From UBA952 sp044361535 (GTDB taxonomy: Bacteria; Bacteroidota; Bacteroidia; Flavobacteriales_D; Crocinitomicaceae), in the NCBI GenBank assembly GCA_044361535.1, contig JBIKIQ010000008.1, positions 78,918 through 142,917 on the forward strand: 64,000 bases of DNA, written 5' to 3'. Shown one piece after another: positions 43,973 through 52,321 of the stretch; the stretch's first letter is position 1, and each line of letters begins with the position of its first letter. A program made the translations under genes and the position numbers. The notes beneath the pieces are model-generated. The model ran no database searches, was not told the DNA's origin, and was given only the letters and a program-made list of their open reading frames with translations.

Positions 43973-45421
43973 ATGGCAAATTATACAGAAAATGAATTAG
44001 CAAAAGATCTTGAAAATCAGGAGTACAAATATGGATTTGTAACTGATATCGAGTCTGATAAAATCCCTGCTGGATTGAATGATGATATTATTCGATTGAT
44101 ATCATCCAAAAAAGAAGAGCCGGAATGGTTGCTTGAATACCGCCTCAAAGCTTTTCAAGTATGGAAATCAATGACAGAACCTGAATGGGCTCATGTACAT
44201 TATGAAAAACCGAAATTTCAAGATATTACCTATTACGCAGCTCCAAAGCAAACAAAAAAATACGAGTCTTGGGATGATGTTGATCCAGAAATGAAAGAGA
44301 CCATGAAGAAATTGGGTATTTCTTTGGAAGAACAGAAGCGATTAACAGGTGTTGCAGTTGATTTCGTAATGGATTCAGTTTCTGTAGCTACTTCTTTCAA
44401 GTCAAAATTGGCGGAATTAGGAATAATCTTTTGTTCATTTTCTGAAGCAGTAAAAGAACATCCAGAATTGATTCAGAAATACATGGGTTCGGTTGTTCCT
44501 ATTACAGATAATTTTTACGCGGCTTTAAATTCAGCCGTTTTTACGGATGGCTCATTCTGCTATATACCCAAAGGAGTTCGTTGCCCTATGGAATTATCAA
44601 CCTATTTCCGTATCAATGAAGGAGGAACCGGTCAGTTTGAAAGAACATTGGTAGTAGCAGATGAAGGAGCGTACGTTTCATATTTAGAAGGTTGTACGGC
44701 TCCTCAACGAGATGAAAATCAATTGCATGCTGCGGTAGTTGAATTAGTAGCATTAGAAAATGCTGAAATAAAATATTCAACTGTTCAAAATTGGTATCCA
44801 GGTGATAAGGACGGAAAAGGTGGCGTTTTCAATTTCGTGACAAAACGTGGAATGTGTGAGCGAAATGCAAAAATTTCTTGGACACAAGTTGAAACAGGTT
44901 CTGCTGTTACATGGAAATACCCGTCTTGCATTTTAAAAGGTGATAATTCTATAGGAGAATTTTATTCTGTTGCAGTCACAAATAATTACCAGCAAGCTGA
45001 CACAGGAACTAAAATGGTGCACTTGGGCAAGAATACGAAAAGTACAATTATTTCAAAAGGCATTTCAGCTGGAAAGTCTCAAAATTCATATCGAGGATTA
45101 GTTCAGATTCATAAGAATGCCCACAATGCACGTAATTTTTCACAATGTGATTCGTTGCTAATGACAGATCAATGCGGAGCACATACGTTTCCCTATATTG
45201 AATGTAAGAATTCTTCTGCGAAAATTGAACACGAAGCAACAACATCAAAAATAGGGGAGGACCAATTGTTTTATTGCATGCAGCGCGGAATTAGTGAAGA
45301 AAAAGCAATTAGTTTGATTGTAAATGGATATTGTAAAGAAGTTTTAAATCAATTGCCAATGGAATTTGCTGTTGAAGCTCAGAAGTTGTTGGCGATTAGT
45401 TTGGAAGGCTCGGTTGGATAG
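43973..45421 (+). CDS. sufB: Fe-S cluster assembly protein SufB
   Basis: 482 residues; core scaffold of the SufBC2D complex on which Fe-S clusters form. Motifs: DFVMDSVSVATSFKSKLAE, FTDGSFCYIPKGVRCPMELS, YVSYLEGCTAPQRDENQLHA, GKNTKSTIISKGISAGKSQN, and the C-terminal CDSLLMTDQCGAHTFPYIE with EHEATTSKIGEDQLFYCMQRG. The beta-helix core and conserved Cys residues are complete. The 333 nt between its stop and the sufC start are almost fully occupied by a tandem repeat array. Confidence 0.97.
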   Translation: MANYTENELAKDLENQEYKYGFVTDIESDKIPAGLNDDIIRLISSKKEEPEWLLEYRLKAFQVWKSMTEPEWAHVHYEKPKFQDITYYAAPKQTKKYESWDDVDPEMKETMKKLGISLEEQKRLTGVAVDFVMDSVSVATSFKSKLAELGIIFCSFSEAVKEHPELIQKYMGSVVPITDNFYAALNSAVFTDGSFCYIPKGVRCPMELSTYFRINEGGTGQFERTLVVADEGAYVSYLEGCTAPQRDENQLHAAVVELVALENAEIKYSTVQNWYPGDKDGKGGVFNFVTKRGMCERNAKISWTQVETGSAVTWKYPSCILKGDNSIGEFYSVAVTNNYQQADTGTKMVHLGKNTKSTIISKGISAGKSQNSYRGLVQIHKNAHNARNFSQCDSLLMTDQCGAHTFPYIECKNSSAKIEHEATTSKIGEDQLFYCMQRGISEEKAISLIVNGYCKEVLNQLPMEFAVEAQKLLAISLEGSVG

Positions 45422-45423
45422 AG

Positions 45424-45736
45424 GATTTACTCTCCCCTTGAGGGGAGAATGAGAGGGGTGAAAGAATGATGATTTTAGAGTCATCCCCCTTAATCCCCCT
45501 TCGAAGGGGGAGATGAGAATGAAAAAAAAAGATTTAAACTCTCACCTTGAGGGGAGAATGAGAGGGGTGATGAATGATGATTTTAGAGTCATCCCCCTTA
45601 ATCCCCCTTTGAAGGGGGAGATGAGAATGAAAAAAAAGATTTAAACTCTTCCCTTGAGGGGAGAATGAGAGGGGTGATAGAATGATGATTTTAGAGTCAT
45701 CCCCCTTAAAATTCACCTTTGAAGGGAGAGAGGTAA
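45424..45736. repeat. Three-copy 107-bp tandem array with palindromes between sufB and sufC
   Basis: Units start at 45424, 45531 and 45638 (period 107 bp); the third is cut at about 99 bp. Each unit holds a CTCCCC-TTGA-GGGGAG-type hairpin, then GAGAGGGGTGA, then ATGATTTTAGAGTCATCC, then a second palindrome, CCCCCTTCGAAGGGGG. In unit 1 the second palindrome is perfect (45495-45510), in unit 2 it has one changed pair (45603-45618), and in unit 3 it is degraded. The G/C-block composition contrasts with the surrounding AT-rich DNA. The array starts 2 nt after the sufB stop and no coding frame spans it on the plus strand. It is probably a REP/MITE-like non-coding repeat that was transcribed into the operon message. 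Confidence 0.95.
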
Positions 45737-45754
45737 ATGAATAACAAATTGAAA

Positions 45755-46513
45755 ATGATAAAAATAAGCAATTTACACGCCTCAATAGAGGGAAAAGAAA
45801 TCTTAAAAGGACTCAACTTAACGGTTAACGCAGGTGAAATTCATGCAATCATGGGACCAAATGGCGCTGGCAAAAGCACTTTATCAAGCGTGCTTGCAGG
45901 TCGTGAAGAATATGAAGTAACTGAAGGGTCGGTTCAATTTGACGGAGTGGATCTTCTTGAACTTTCAACTGAAGATAGAGCTCGAGAAGGTTTATTTCTT
46001 GCTTTTCAATATCCTGTTGAAATTCCGGGGGTTTCAAATGTGAATTTTCTTCGAACTGCATTGAATGAGATTCGTGAATACAAAGGGATGGATCCAATTT
46101 CAGCAAAAGATTTTATGGCTCTGGTTAGAGAGAAATCGGCTTTGGTAGAATTGGATAGTAAATTAGCCTCTCGAGCTGTTAATGAAGGATTTTCTGGTGG
46201 CGAAAAGAAAAGAAATGAAATTTTTCAAATGGCCATGTTAGAACCGAAGCTAGCCATTCTTGATGAAACAGACTCCGGATTAGATATCGATGCTTTGCGT
46301 ATTGTTGCAAATGGCGTAAATCAATTGAAATCAAAAGAGAATGCCACAATTGTTATCACTCATTATCAACGATTATTGGATTACATTGTTCCGGATTTTG
46401 TGCATGTATTATTCGATGGTCGAATTGTAAAAACAGGTACAAAAGAATTGGCTCTTGAACTTGAAGAAAAAGGGTACGATTGGATTAAGGAAGAATTTGC
46501 AACGCAAGGTTAA
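45755..46513 (+). CDS. sufC: Fe-S cluster assembly ATPase SufC
   Basis: 252 residues from the ATG at 45755 (MIKISNLHASIEG), the usual family start; an in-frame ATG at 45737 lies at the edge of the repeat array and would add six residues. ABC-type ATPase of SufBC2D. Walker A is GPNGAGKST (34-42), the signature is FSGGEKKRNEI, and Walker B is LAILDETDSGLDIDAL, with the SufC-specific spacing. It energises conformational change of SufB-SufD. sufD starts 1 nt after its stop. Confidence 0.96.
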   Translation: MIKISNLHASIEGKEILKGLNLTVNAGEIHAIMGPNGAGKSTLSSVLAGREEYEVTEGSVQFDGVDLLELSTEDRAREGLFLAFQYPVEIPGVSNVNFLRTALNEIREYKGMDPISAKDFMALVREKSALVELDSKLASRAVNEGFSGGEKKRNEIFQMAMLEPKLAILDETDSGLDIDALRIVANGVNQLKSKENATIVITHYQRLLDYIVPDFVHVLFDGRIVKTGTKELALELEEKGYDWIKEEFATQG

Positions 46514-46514
46514 C

Positions 46515-47762
46515 ATGGAGACACAACTATATCTTTCTAAGCTGAAGCAGTTTACAACGGATTTTGTTGAAACAAAATTGCCATTGAGGGAAGAAATTCT
46601 TTCAAAGTCAAAACAAGTATTAGATAATTTAGATTTTCCGACCACACGCGATGAGCAATGGAAATATACACGATTAACAAAATTGAGTCAATTATCCTTG
46701 ATTCAAACGCCTAATGCGCAAAGTGAATCAACGGCAATTTTAAATAATTCACAAGTCATATCTCTAGTCAATGGAAATATAGCCTCTGTAACTAAAATTG
46801 ATGGTGTAACTATCACAAAATTTAGTGATGCGACCAAAGATAAACTTGCTCAAATTGGGATGAACCTTAATATAGAAAATGCAATTTTTCATGCATTAAA
46901 TTCCACCTACATAAAGGACGGTTTATTTATTGAAATAGATGAAAATCAACACATTGAAAATCCAATTCAAGTACTTATTGAAAATAACGAGCAAAGTGTT
47001 TTTTCACCCATTCGTATTTTTATTAATGCTAAGAAAGGTTCATCATCACAGGTTTTTGTTAATTTTTCAAGTTCTTGTGAATCATTTTCGTTACCAATTA
47101 TAGAATATCACGTTGGACAAAATGCAAGATTGACAATAGATAAAATTCAGTTGGAAAGTGATCAAACTTTTTCGGTCTCTACAGATCAAGTATATCAAGA
47201 AAGAGATTCTTACTTTAAAATAAATACAATATCCCTTTCAGGAAAATTCATTCGAAATAATCTCAATATTTTGGTGGATGGAGAAAATTGCGAGACTCAT
47301 TTGAATGGAACCTATCTTCCAAAAGAAGGTCAATTAATTGATAATCATACAGTGGTAGATCATTTACAACCTAATTGTAATTCGAATGAACTTTACAAAG
47401 GCGTGCTGGAAGGAAAATCAATTGGGGTTTTTAACGGAAAAGTATTTGTTCGGCCAAATGCCCAAAAGATAAATGCGTTTCAATCAAATGCCAACGTTTT
47501 AATTTCCGATGAAGCTTCCATGAATTCAAAACCAGAGCTAGAAATTTATGCGGATGACGTAAAATGCTCGCATGGATCAACCACAGGTCAAATGGATGAA
47601 GATGCTATTTTCTATTTAAGAGCGAGGGGCATTTCTGAAAAATCAGCAAAAGCATTGATGACACAAGCATTTATTGGAGATGTATTGAATAAAATCGATA
47701 ACGAAGAAGTATTCGATTACGTTCAGTCTAAATTAGTAGAATTACACGATTGGGTAATTTAA
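46515..47762 (+). CDS. sufD: Fe-S cluster assembly protein SufD
   Basis: 415 residues from the ATG at 46515, 1 nt after the sufC stop; a longer frame from 46455 would overlap sufC and is rejected. SufD pairs with SufB in the scaffold. Recognised by PTTRDEQWKYTRLTKLS near the start, SVSTDQVYQERDSYFKINT, NGTYLPKEGQLIDNHTVVDH, RPNAQKINAFQSNANVLIS and SHGSTTGQMDEDAIFYLRARG. The stop overlaps the convergent lipoprotein gene by 4 nt (TTAA), so no sufS or sufE follows in this operon. Confidence 0.95.
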   Translation: METQLYLSKLKQFTTDFVETKLPLREEILSKSKQVLDNLDFPTTRDEQWKYTRLTKLSQLSLIQTPNAQSESTAILNNSQVISLVNGNIASVTKIDGVTITKFSDATKDKLAQIGMNLNIENAIFHALNSTYIKDGLFIEIDENQHIENPIQVLIENNEQSVFSPIRIFINAKKGSSSQVFVNFSSSCESFSLPIIEYHVGQNARLTIDKIQLESDQTFSVSTDQVYQERDSYFKINTISLSGKFIRNNLNILVDGENCETHLNGTYLPKEGQLIDNHTVVDHLQPNCNSNELYKGVLEGKSIGVFNGKVFVRPNAQKINAFQSNANVLISDEASMNSKPELEIYADDVKCSHGSTTGQMDEDAIFYLRARGISEKSAKALMTQAFIGDVLNKIDNEEVFDYVQSKLVELHDWVI

Positions 47763-48001
47763 TTAATATCGATTCTCCTACTTTTCAAATTGATATGATT
47801 CTTATTATTTCCCGATAACTGCTTTTTATGCTTTTTTTTCGGCATTTTGGAACAACAAGGACAATCAACTTGGCAGCATATGTGGCTGTGATTACACTGT
47901 CTATCTGAATATGCTTTCTTGTAACTTCCACCATACGGCCTTTCGATAGAACAAGAAGCAAGCATAAAGAAAGCGATAACTAAGTATAATTTTCTTGACA
48001 T
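47759..48001 (-). CDS. Small cysteine/histidine-rich lipoprotein
   Basis: 80 residues. A lipoprotein signal peptide ends in the lipobox LASC (C17). The mature part has a dense cluster C36, H38, H40, C42, C43, C47, C49 and C50, which could bind a metal ion, then a very basic tail (KKKHKKQ). No family recognised. Its start lies 4 nt after the stop of a duplicated cinA 3' end, so it may once have been the gene directly downstream of cinA. Its stop overlaps sufD by 4 nt. Confidence 0.65.
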   Translation of the reverse strand: MSRKLYLVIAFFMLASCSIERPYGGSYKKAYSDRQCNHSHICCQVDCPCCSKMPKKKHKKQLSGNNKNHINLKSRRIDIN

Positions 48002-48005
48002 TATT

Positions 48006-48103
48006 TTATAACTGTAGTGTCAATAACTCATATCTCAACCAATTCAGAGCACTTAATACAGTCATTTGAATATTTCGCTCACGATTGTCACCAAATTGAA
48101 ATT
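48006..48103 (-). pseudogene. Duplicated 3' end of cinA (5'-truncated fragment)
   Basis: On the minus strand this reads EFQFGDNRERNIQMTVLS and on to WLRYELLTLQL and TAA (48006-48008), matching the C-terminus of the intact CinA at 49638-50876. A TAG lies just upstream in frame, so it is a fragment, not a gene. The terminal residues differ from the intact copy (ELLTLQL against ELITN). Confidence 0.85.
48028..48103. repeat. Direct repeat, outer copy of the cinA 3' segment
   Basis: 76 bp identical to 49654-49729 except for one base (T at 48057, A at 49683), in the same orientation and exactly 1626 bp away. Identity stops sharply at both edges. Confidence 0.95.
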
Positions 48104-48143
48104 CACTCTATTTTATCTTAATAATTTTCGTCTTAACAGGGTA

Positions 48144-49556
48144 TTATTTTGCCTCAGGTAATAAATCGTAATATCCTTTTGCGTTTAACACCACTTTTTC
48201 GTTTCCAGTAAGTGTAAAAGGAATTTCGAAAATTAAATTAATTGACTCTCCTTTGTTTAACTGAAGAAATGAATTATCAGCTGAATTTAATTTTTCTGAT
48301 AGCATATTATTACTTGGATAAATAATAACATCATCAATTTTTAAATAAATATTATCAATGAAAGAAATTTCATCTTTAATCTCCTCAATTTTTACTTCCA
48401 ATTTACCGTTTGATATACTTTTAGATGGAATTTCTAAAACATCTACACGATCTAATTTATTAGAAACTTGATTGCGAAGTATCTCATCAACTAATTGATA
48501 TTCTCCGTTAATTTTTACGTGAACAAATGGGCATTTTGCTGAGGCAGGAATTCCGTTTACCAGATAAAAAGAATTATTATTGCTGAATTTTAAATTATAT
48601 ACTGCATTAACCGTTTTATTGTTTTTAACGATATTTAAAATTTCACATTCTTCTACTAAACCGGTTGATATGTTGTAGTACATTAGTTTGTCAGATAAAG
48701 AAAGTTCTCCGATTTTTTTCACCCCTTTGTTTGTTAAAAGCGGATGATTATCCGTTCCTTGAATTTCTAAAAGCGTTAACTCCCCTGAATTTGAGGCATA
48801 CAAGCTATTACTATTAATAAAAACAACTTTGGTTAGCGAATATTCTTTGTCTTTATGTTCCAAAAGTTGTTTCACTACGGAGACTTCCATTTTTTTCGTA
48901 AGACTGTTATAAGTACGAACCGTCATTCCAGGCTTGACGTCTTTTATTTTTATTTCTTGATTTTCAGTATTGAGAATTGGTGCGTTTTCAACAAAGCATA
49001 CGAAATATGATTCATACTGCTCACTATAATCTTGAGCACTTACCTTAATTCCGTCTACAAAGTATTCATAATCGATAAATTCACCATTCTCATTTTTTAC
49101 TTTTGAAGCTTTTCCTTTCATTTCAAATGTAGCGATAACTCTTTTATTGATGTTACTATAATCGTCAAACTGTGGATTTCCATCAGCATCAAAATCTAAA
49201 TCTTTTATAAATTCTATTGAATATGACTCTAAAAATTCTCCATTATGGTACTTATACTTAGTAGATGAAGCTAACTCACCATCTAAAAAAAAGGAATTTT
49301 CAACGATTTGACCATTTTTGTCATAGTAAATTTGATCCCCGAATTTTAGGCCGTCAGAATAAGATTCCTCATATTCTAGTTGCCCATTGGCATGATGTTT
49401 AAATACAATACCCGTTAAAGGTTCTCCGTTCATTTGCAAGAGAATCAATCCGTTTGAATTGTCAATTCTTGTTTCTTTGATGTTGTATCTAGGATTATCT
49501 TGTCCAAAAATTATAGAACTCGTTATCAATAAAATTGCACAAATAAAAGTTTTCAT
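48144..49556 (-). CDS. Secreted MORN/YwqK-like protein with Hint domain
   Basis: 470 residues. The signal peptide is MKTFICAILLITSSIIFGQ. Residues about 40-110 hold MORN/YwqK-type repeats (NGEPLTGIVFKHHANGQLEY, YSDGLKFGDQIYYDKNGQ). Residues about 187-342 look like a Hint (hedgehog/intein) domain: C187 in CFVENAPILNTEN then IKDVKPGMTVRTYN; TDNHPLL (268-274) is the block B His; VNAVYNLKFSNNNSFYLVNG is the C-terminal strand pair. The usual terminal His-Asn is replaced by GIPASAK, so splicing or Asn cyclisation is unlikely, while N-terminal cleavage at C187 is conceivable. The last ~120 residues are beta-rich and unknown. The gene is the only one between two 76-bp direct repeats of the cinA 3' end. 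Confidence 0.75.
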   Translation of the reverse strand: MKTFICAILLITSSIIFGQDNPRYNIKETRIDNSNGLILLQMNGEPLTGIVFKHHANGQLEYEESYSDGLKFGDQIYYDKNGQIVENSFFLDGELASSTKYKYHNGEFLESYSIEFIKDLDFDADGNPQFDDYSNINKRVIATFEMKGKASKVKNENGEFIDYEYFVDGIKVSAQDYSEQYESYFVCFVENAPILNTENQEIKIKDVKPGMTVRTYNSLTKKMEVSVVKQLLEHKDKEYSLTKVVFINSNSLYASNSGELTLLEIQGTDNHPLLTNKGVKKIGELSLSDKLMYYNISTGLVEECEILNIVKNNKTVNAVYNLKFSNNNSFYLVNGIPASAKCPFVHVKINGEYQLVDEILRNQVSNKLDRVDVLEIPSKSISNGKLEVKIEEIKDEISFIDNIYLKIDDVIIYPSNNMLSEKLNSADNSFLQLNKGESINLIFEIPFTLTGNEKVVLNAKGYYDLLPEAK

Positions 49557-49637
49557 AAGATTATTTTTAAAATTAATGCTTAAATATAAATAGATCTTTT
49601 TAAACGGATGTAAATTAGTTGTAATTATTATTTCTAA

Positions 49638-50876
49638 TTAATTAGTAATCAATTCATATCTCAACCAATTCAGAGCACTTAAAACAGTCATTTGAATATT
49701 TCGCTCACGATTGTCACCAAATTGAAATTTTCTAGCCTTTACTCCATTTTTTGTTGCTAATCCAATCCAAACTAATCCTACAGGTTTATCCTCTGTTCCT
49801 CCTGCAGGACCAGCAATTCCAGTGGTAGAAAGACAAATATCAACATTCAACTTTTTTAATCCTTGCTCAGCCATTTGGAGCGCTACAATTTCACTAACGG
49901 CACCATTATCGAGTAATGTGGAATTTGAAATACCTAAGATTTCTTCTTTCAGTTTATAGGAATAGGTTAGGAGGGAACCTTCAAAATAGTCGGATGCACC
50001 AGAAATTGTTACGATTTGGTTTGCTAATAATCCGGATGTACAGCTTTCAACCGTTCCAATTTTTAAGTGCCTATCACGTAATAGATTTCCAATTATTTCA
50101 GGTAAAGTCTCATTTTCATAACCGAAAACGGCTTCTGGTAAATTGTTTTTTACTTCAGATAAGTAGTTCTCAATTTTTACCTTATCCTTATCACCATTTG
50201 GCGAAGAAATTCGTAATTTGACAATTCCTGGCGATGGTAAATAAGCCAAACCAAATCCTTCAGCACGCACCCTATTTTCCCAATCAGTAAGTTTTTCTGC
50301 TAAAAATGATTCTCCAATTCCTTGGGTTAAAATCGTTTTGTGATACATGGAATTCAACTTGAAACGTTCCTTCATTCGAGGAAACACCTCTTCTGTCATG
50401 ATTCCTTTCATTTCGTATGGTACACCAGGTAGAGAAATAACAATTTTTCCATTTTTCTCAAACCACATACCAGCAGCTGTTCCGTAATTATTAGTTAAAA
50501 TCGTACAGTTTTTTGGTAACTCTGCTTGTTGAATATTTGATTCAAGCATAGGTCTATTTCTCATTGAAAAATAAGCTGTTATCTTTTCAAGAGTAGGTTG
50601 ATGAATTTCTAATTCGGTCTCAAAATAATTTGCTAATGTATGTTTTGTTATATCATCTTTTGTTGGACCTAAACCACCTGTAATAATTACTACATCTGAT
50701 GTATTTAATGCATAATCTACAGTCGTTAAAATATCTTGTGCTTTGTCTGAAATTGTAAGACCTTCAATGACATTTCCTCCTATTTTAGAAATTTCTTGCC
50801 CAATCCAGGAAGCATTGGTGTTAACGGTTTGCCCAATTAATAGCTCATCTCCAATAGAAACAACAGTTACATTCAT
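49638..50876 (-). CDS. cinA: CinA family nicotinamide-nucleotide amidohydrolase
   Basis: 412 residues. The N-terminal MoCF/COG1058 domain (about 1-170: VSIGDELLIGQTVNTNASWIG, VIITGGLGPTKDDITK) is linked to the C-terminal PncC amidase domain (about 250-412: TVESCTSGLLANQIVTISGAS, STTGIAGPAGGTEDKPVGLVWIG). CinA proteins hydrolyse NMN and ADP-ribose in pyridine-nucleotide recycling. Its ATG overlaps the rlmD stop by 1 nt. Its last 25 codons are part of the 76-bp repeat, and the terminal ELITN differs from the fragment downstream. Confidence 0.95.
   Translation of the reverse strand: MNVTVVSIGDELLIGQTVNTNASWIGQEISKIGGNVIEGLTISDKAQDILTTVDYALNTSDVVIITGGLGPTKDDITKHTLANYFETELEIHQPTLEKITAYFSMRNRPMLESNIQQAELPKNCTILTNNYGTAAGMWFEKNGKIVISLPGVPYEMKGIMTEEVFPRMKERFKLNSMYHKTILTQGIGESFLAEKLTDWENRVRAEGFGLAYLPSPGIVKLRISSPNGDKDKVKIENYLSEVKNNLPEAVFGYENETLPEIIGNLLRDRHLKIGTVESCTSGLLANQIVTISGASDYFEGSLLTYSYKLKEEILGISNSTLLDNGAVSEIVALQMAEQGLKKLNVDICLSTTGIAGPAGGTEDKPVGLVWIGLATKNGVKARKFQFGDNRERNIQMTVLSALNWLRYELITN
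49654..49729. repeat. Direct repeat, inner copy within the intact cinA 3' end
   Basis: Partner of 48028-48103 (75 of 76 bases identical). It encodes part of the intact CinA C-terminus. The DNA between the copies holds the Hint-domain gene. Confidence 0.95.
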
Positions 50877-52309
50877 TACTTCCTTTTTTTGAATTTAGCA
50901 ATAGATTCGATATGACCGGTATGTGGAAATTGATCGGCTAAGGAAAATTTAAGTAATTCATAACCAGCTTGGACAAGCGTGTCAGCGTCACGTGCTTGAG
51001 TCGATGGATTACATGAAATATAAACGATATTTTCAGCGCCCAAATCGATTACCTTTTGTAATGTTTTAGGAGCAATTCCAGCTCTTGGTGGATCAAGGAT
51101 AATAGAAGAAATTCTACCATTTAATTCTGGTCTTTCTTTTAGAAATTTCCCGACATCAGCGGCATAAAATTCTAATCCGGTTATGGAGTTCACCGCAGCA
51201 TTTCGCTTAGCATCTTCAATTGCTTCAGGCACAATGTCAACGCCAATTAATTGGATACCATTTGATCGTTTTGCCGCTAATTGTCCAATTGTTCCAGTGC
51301 CACAAAATAAATCTAAGACTACTTTGTTTTCCGGTATTTCTTCTTCAAAAACATAATCCAGAGCTTTCGTATAGAGTAATTCAGCACATTTCGGGTTCGT
51401 TTGAAAAAAGCTCTCCATACTGATTTCAAAAGATAATCCCAAAAGGCTTTCAGTTACAACAGGTTGGCCGAAAATTAATTTATTTTCACCATTTTCAATT
51501 TTTGCTCTATCTGCAACATTGTCATTTACGGTATGCTGAATTCCTGCTATTCTTTCACCCATTTCTGATAAAATGAAATCTACAAATCCTTGACGATCAA
51601 AGTTTTCTATTCCTTCAGAGGAGGTTACTAAATTTATTAGAAGTTTATCTTGATAAAATGATTTTCGAACCACAATATGACGAAAAAATCCTGTTTTTCT
51701 CGGTGGATGCCAAGCAAGTAAGTGGGTGCTTTTAAGATAATTCTGAATTTTACAAACAAACGATTCCCATTGTTCATCAAACAATCCGCTTGGTTTATTA
51801 AGATTTTCAACCTTCCACCAAGTCCCACGACGTTTAAAACCAAGTGCAAAAGCATCATCTAGTTCTTCTCCTGTTTCTGGAACGTGCTCAATGGATGAAA
51901 AACTGTATTCCATTTTATTTCGGTAAAAATACGCTTCAGGCGATTCAATAAAGGCATCGAAAAGACCATCAATATTCCTGATTCCTGATAAACGAGCAAA
52001 AGTTTCTAAGGTAGATTTTTGTTTATACTCGCCTTGTTTAGATAGAGGAATACGAATATAAGGACCACCAGAAATTTCTTGAAATTGTGTTTCTGTTTCA
52101 AATTCAGATCGATGTATAACTTCTACTAAATTTGCCTCGGCATGTTTTTTTCTTTTTGTAGTAATCTTTGCTGAAACAGTTTGACCTGGAAAAGCATTAT
52201 CCACAAAAATTATAAAATTTCCATCTTCGGTAGGAATTTTAGAAATTCCTCTACCACCGAATGCATAATCTGTAATTTCTAACTCTACAATCTGACCTCT
52301 GTTGAACAT
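50876..52309 (-). CDS. rlmD: 23S rRNA m5U methyltransferase, RlmD/TrmA family
   Basis: 477 residues. An N-terminal TRAM RNA-binding domain (about 1-60: GQIVELEITDYAFGGRGI, VDNAFPGQTVSAKI) precedes the SAM domain: LDLFCGTGTIGQLAAKR, ILDPPRAG, and the catalytic nucleophile C433 in SCNPSTQARD with base E468 in GHIES. It methylates a uridine in 23S rRNA; U1939 is the usual target of this type. The Fe-S ligands found in E. coli RlmD (a CGGC-like motif after TRAM) are absent; this region reads ISGGPYIRIPLSKQG. Overlaps cinA by 1 nt. Confidence 0.88.
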   Translation of the reverse strand: MFNRGQIVELEITDYAFGGRGISKIPTEDGNFIIFVDNAFPGQTVSAKITTKRKKHAEANLVEVIHRSEFETETQFQEISGGPYIRIPLSKQGEYKQKSTLETFARLSGIRNIDGLFDAFIESPEAYFYRNKMEYSFSSIEHVPETGEELDDAFALGFKRRGTWWKVENLNKPSGLFDEQWESFVCKIQNYLKSTHLLAWHPPRKTGFFRHIVVRKSFYQDKLLINLVTSSEGIENFDRQGFVDFILSEMGERIAGIQHTVNDNVADRAKIENGENKLIFGQPVVTESLLGLSFEISMESFFQTNPKCAELLYTKALDYVFEEEIPENKVVLDLFCGTGTIGQLAAKRSNGIQLIGVDIVPEAIEDAKRNAAVNSITGLEFYAADVGKFLKERPELNGRISSIILDPPRAGIAPKTLQKVIDLGAENIVYISCNPSTQARDADTLVQAGYELLKFSLADQFPHTGHIESIAKFKKRK

Positions 52310-52321
52310 AGTATTTTCTTT

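Noticed and set aside
45424..45736. CRISPR-like array
   Set aside because: The period is 107 bp, whole units repeat, and there are no unique spacers or cas genes; it is a tandem repeat.
45534..45785. Minus-strand open frame across the repeat array
   Set aside because: Produced by low-complexity palindromic repeats and running into sufC; the translation is repetitive and has no recognisable domain.
46455..46514. Longer sufD start overlapping sufC
   Set aside because: The extra 20 residues are an out-of-frame read of the sufC end; the ATG at 46515 follows the sufC stop by 1 nt.
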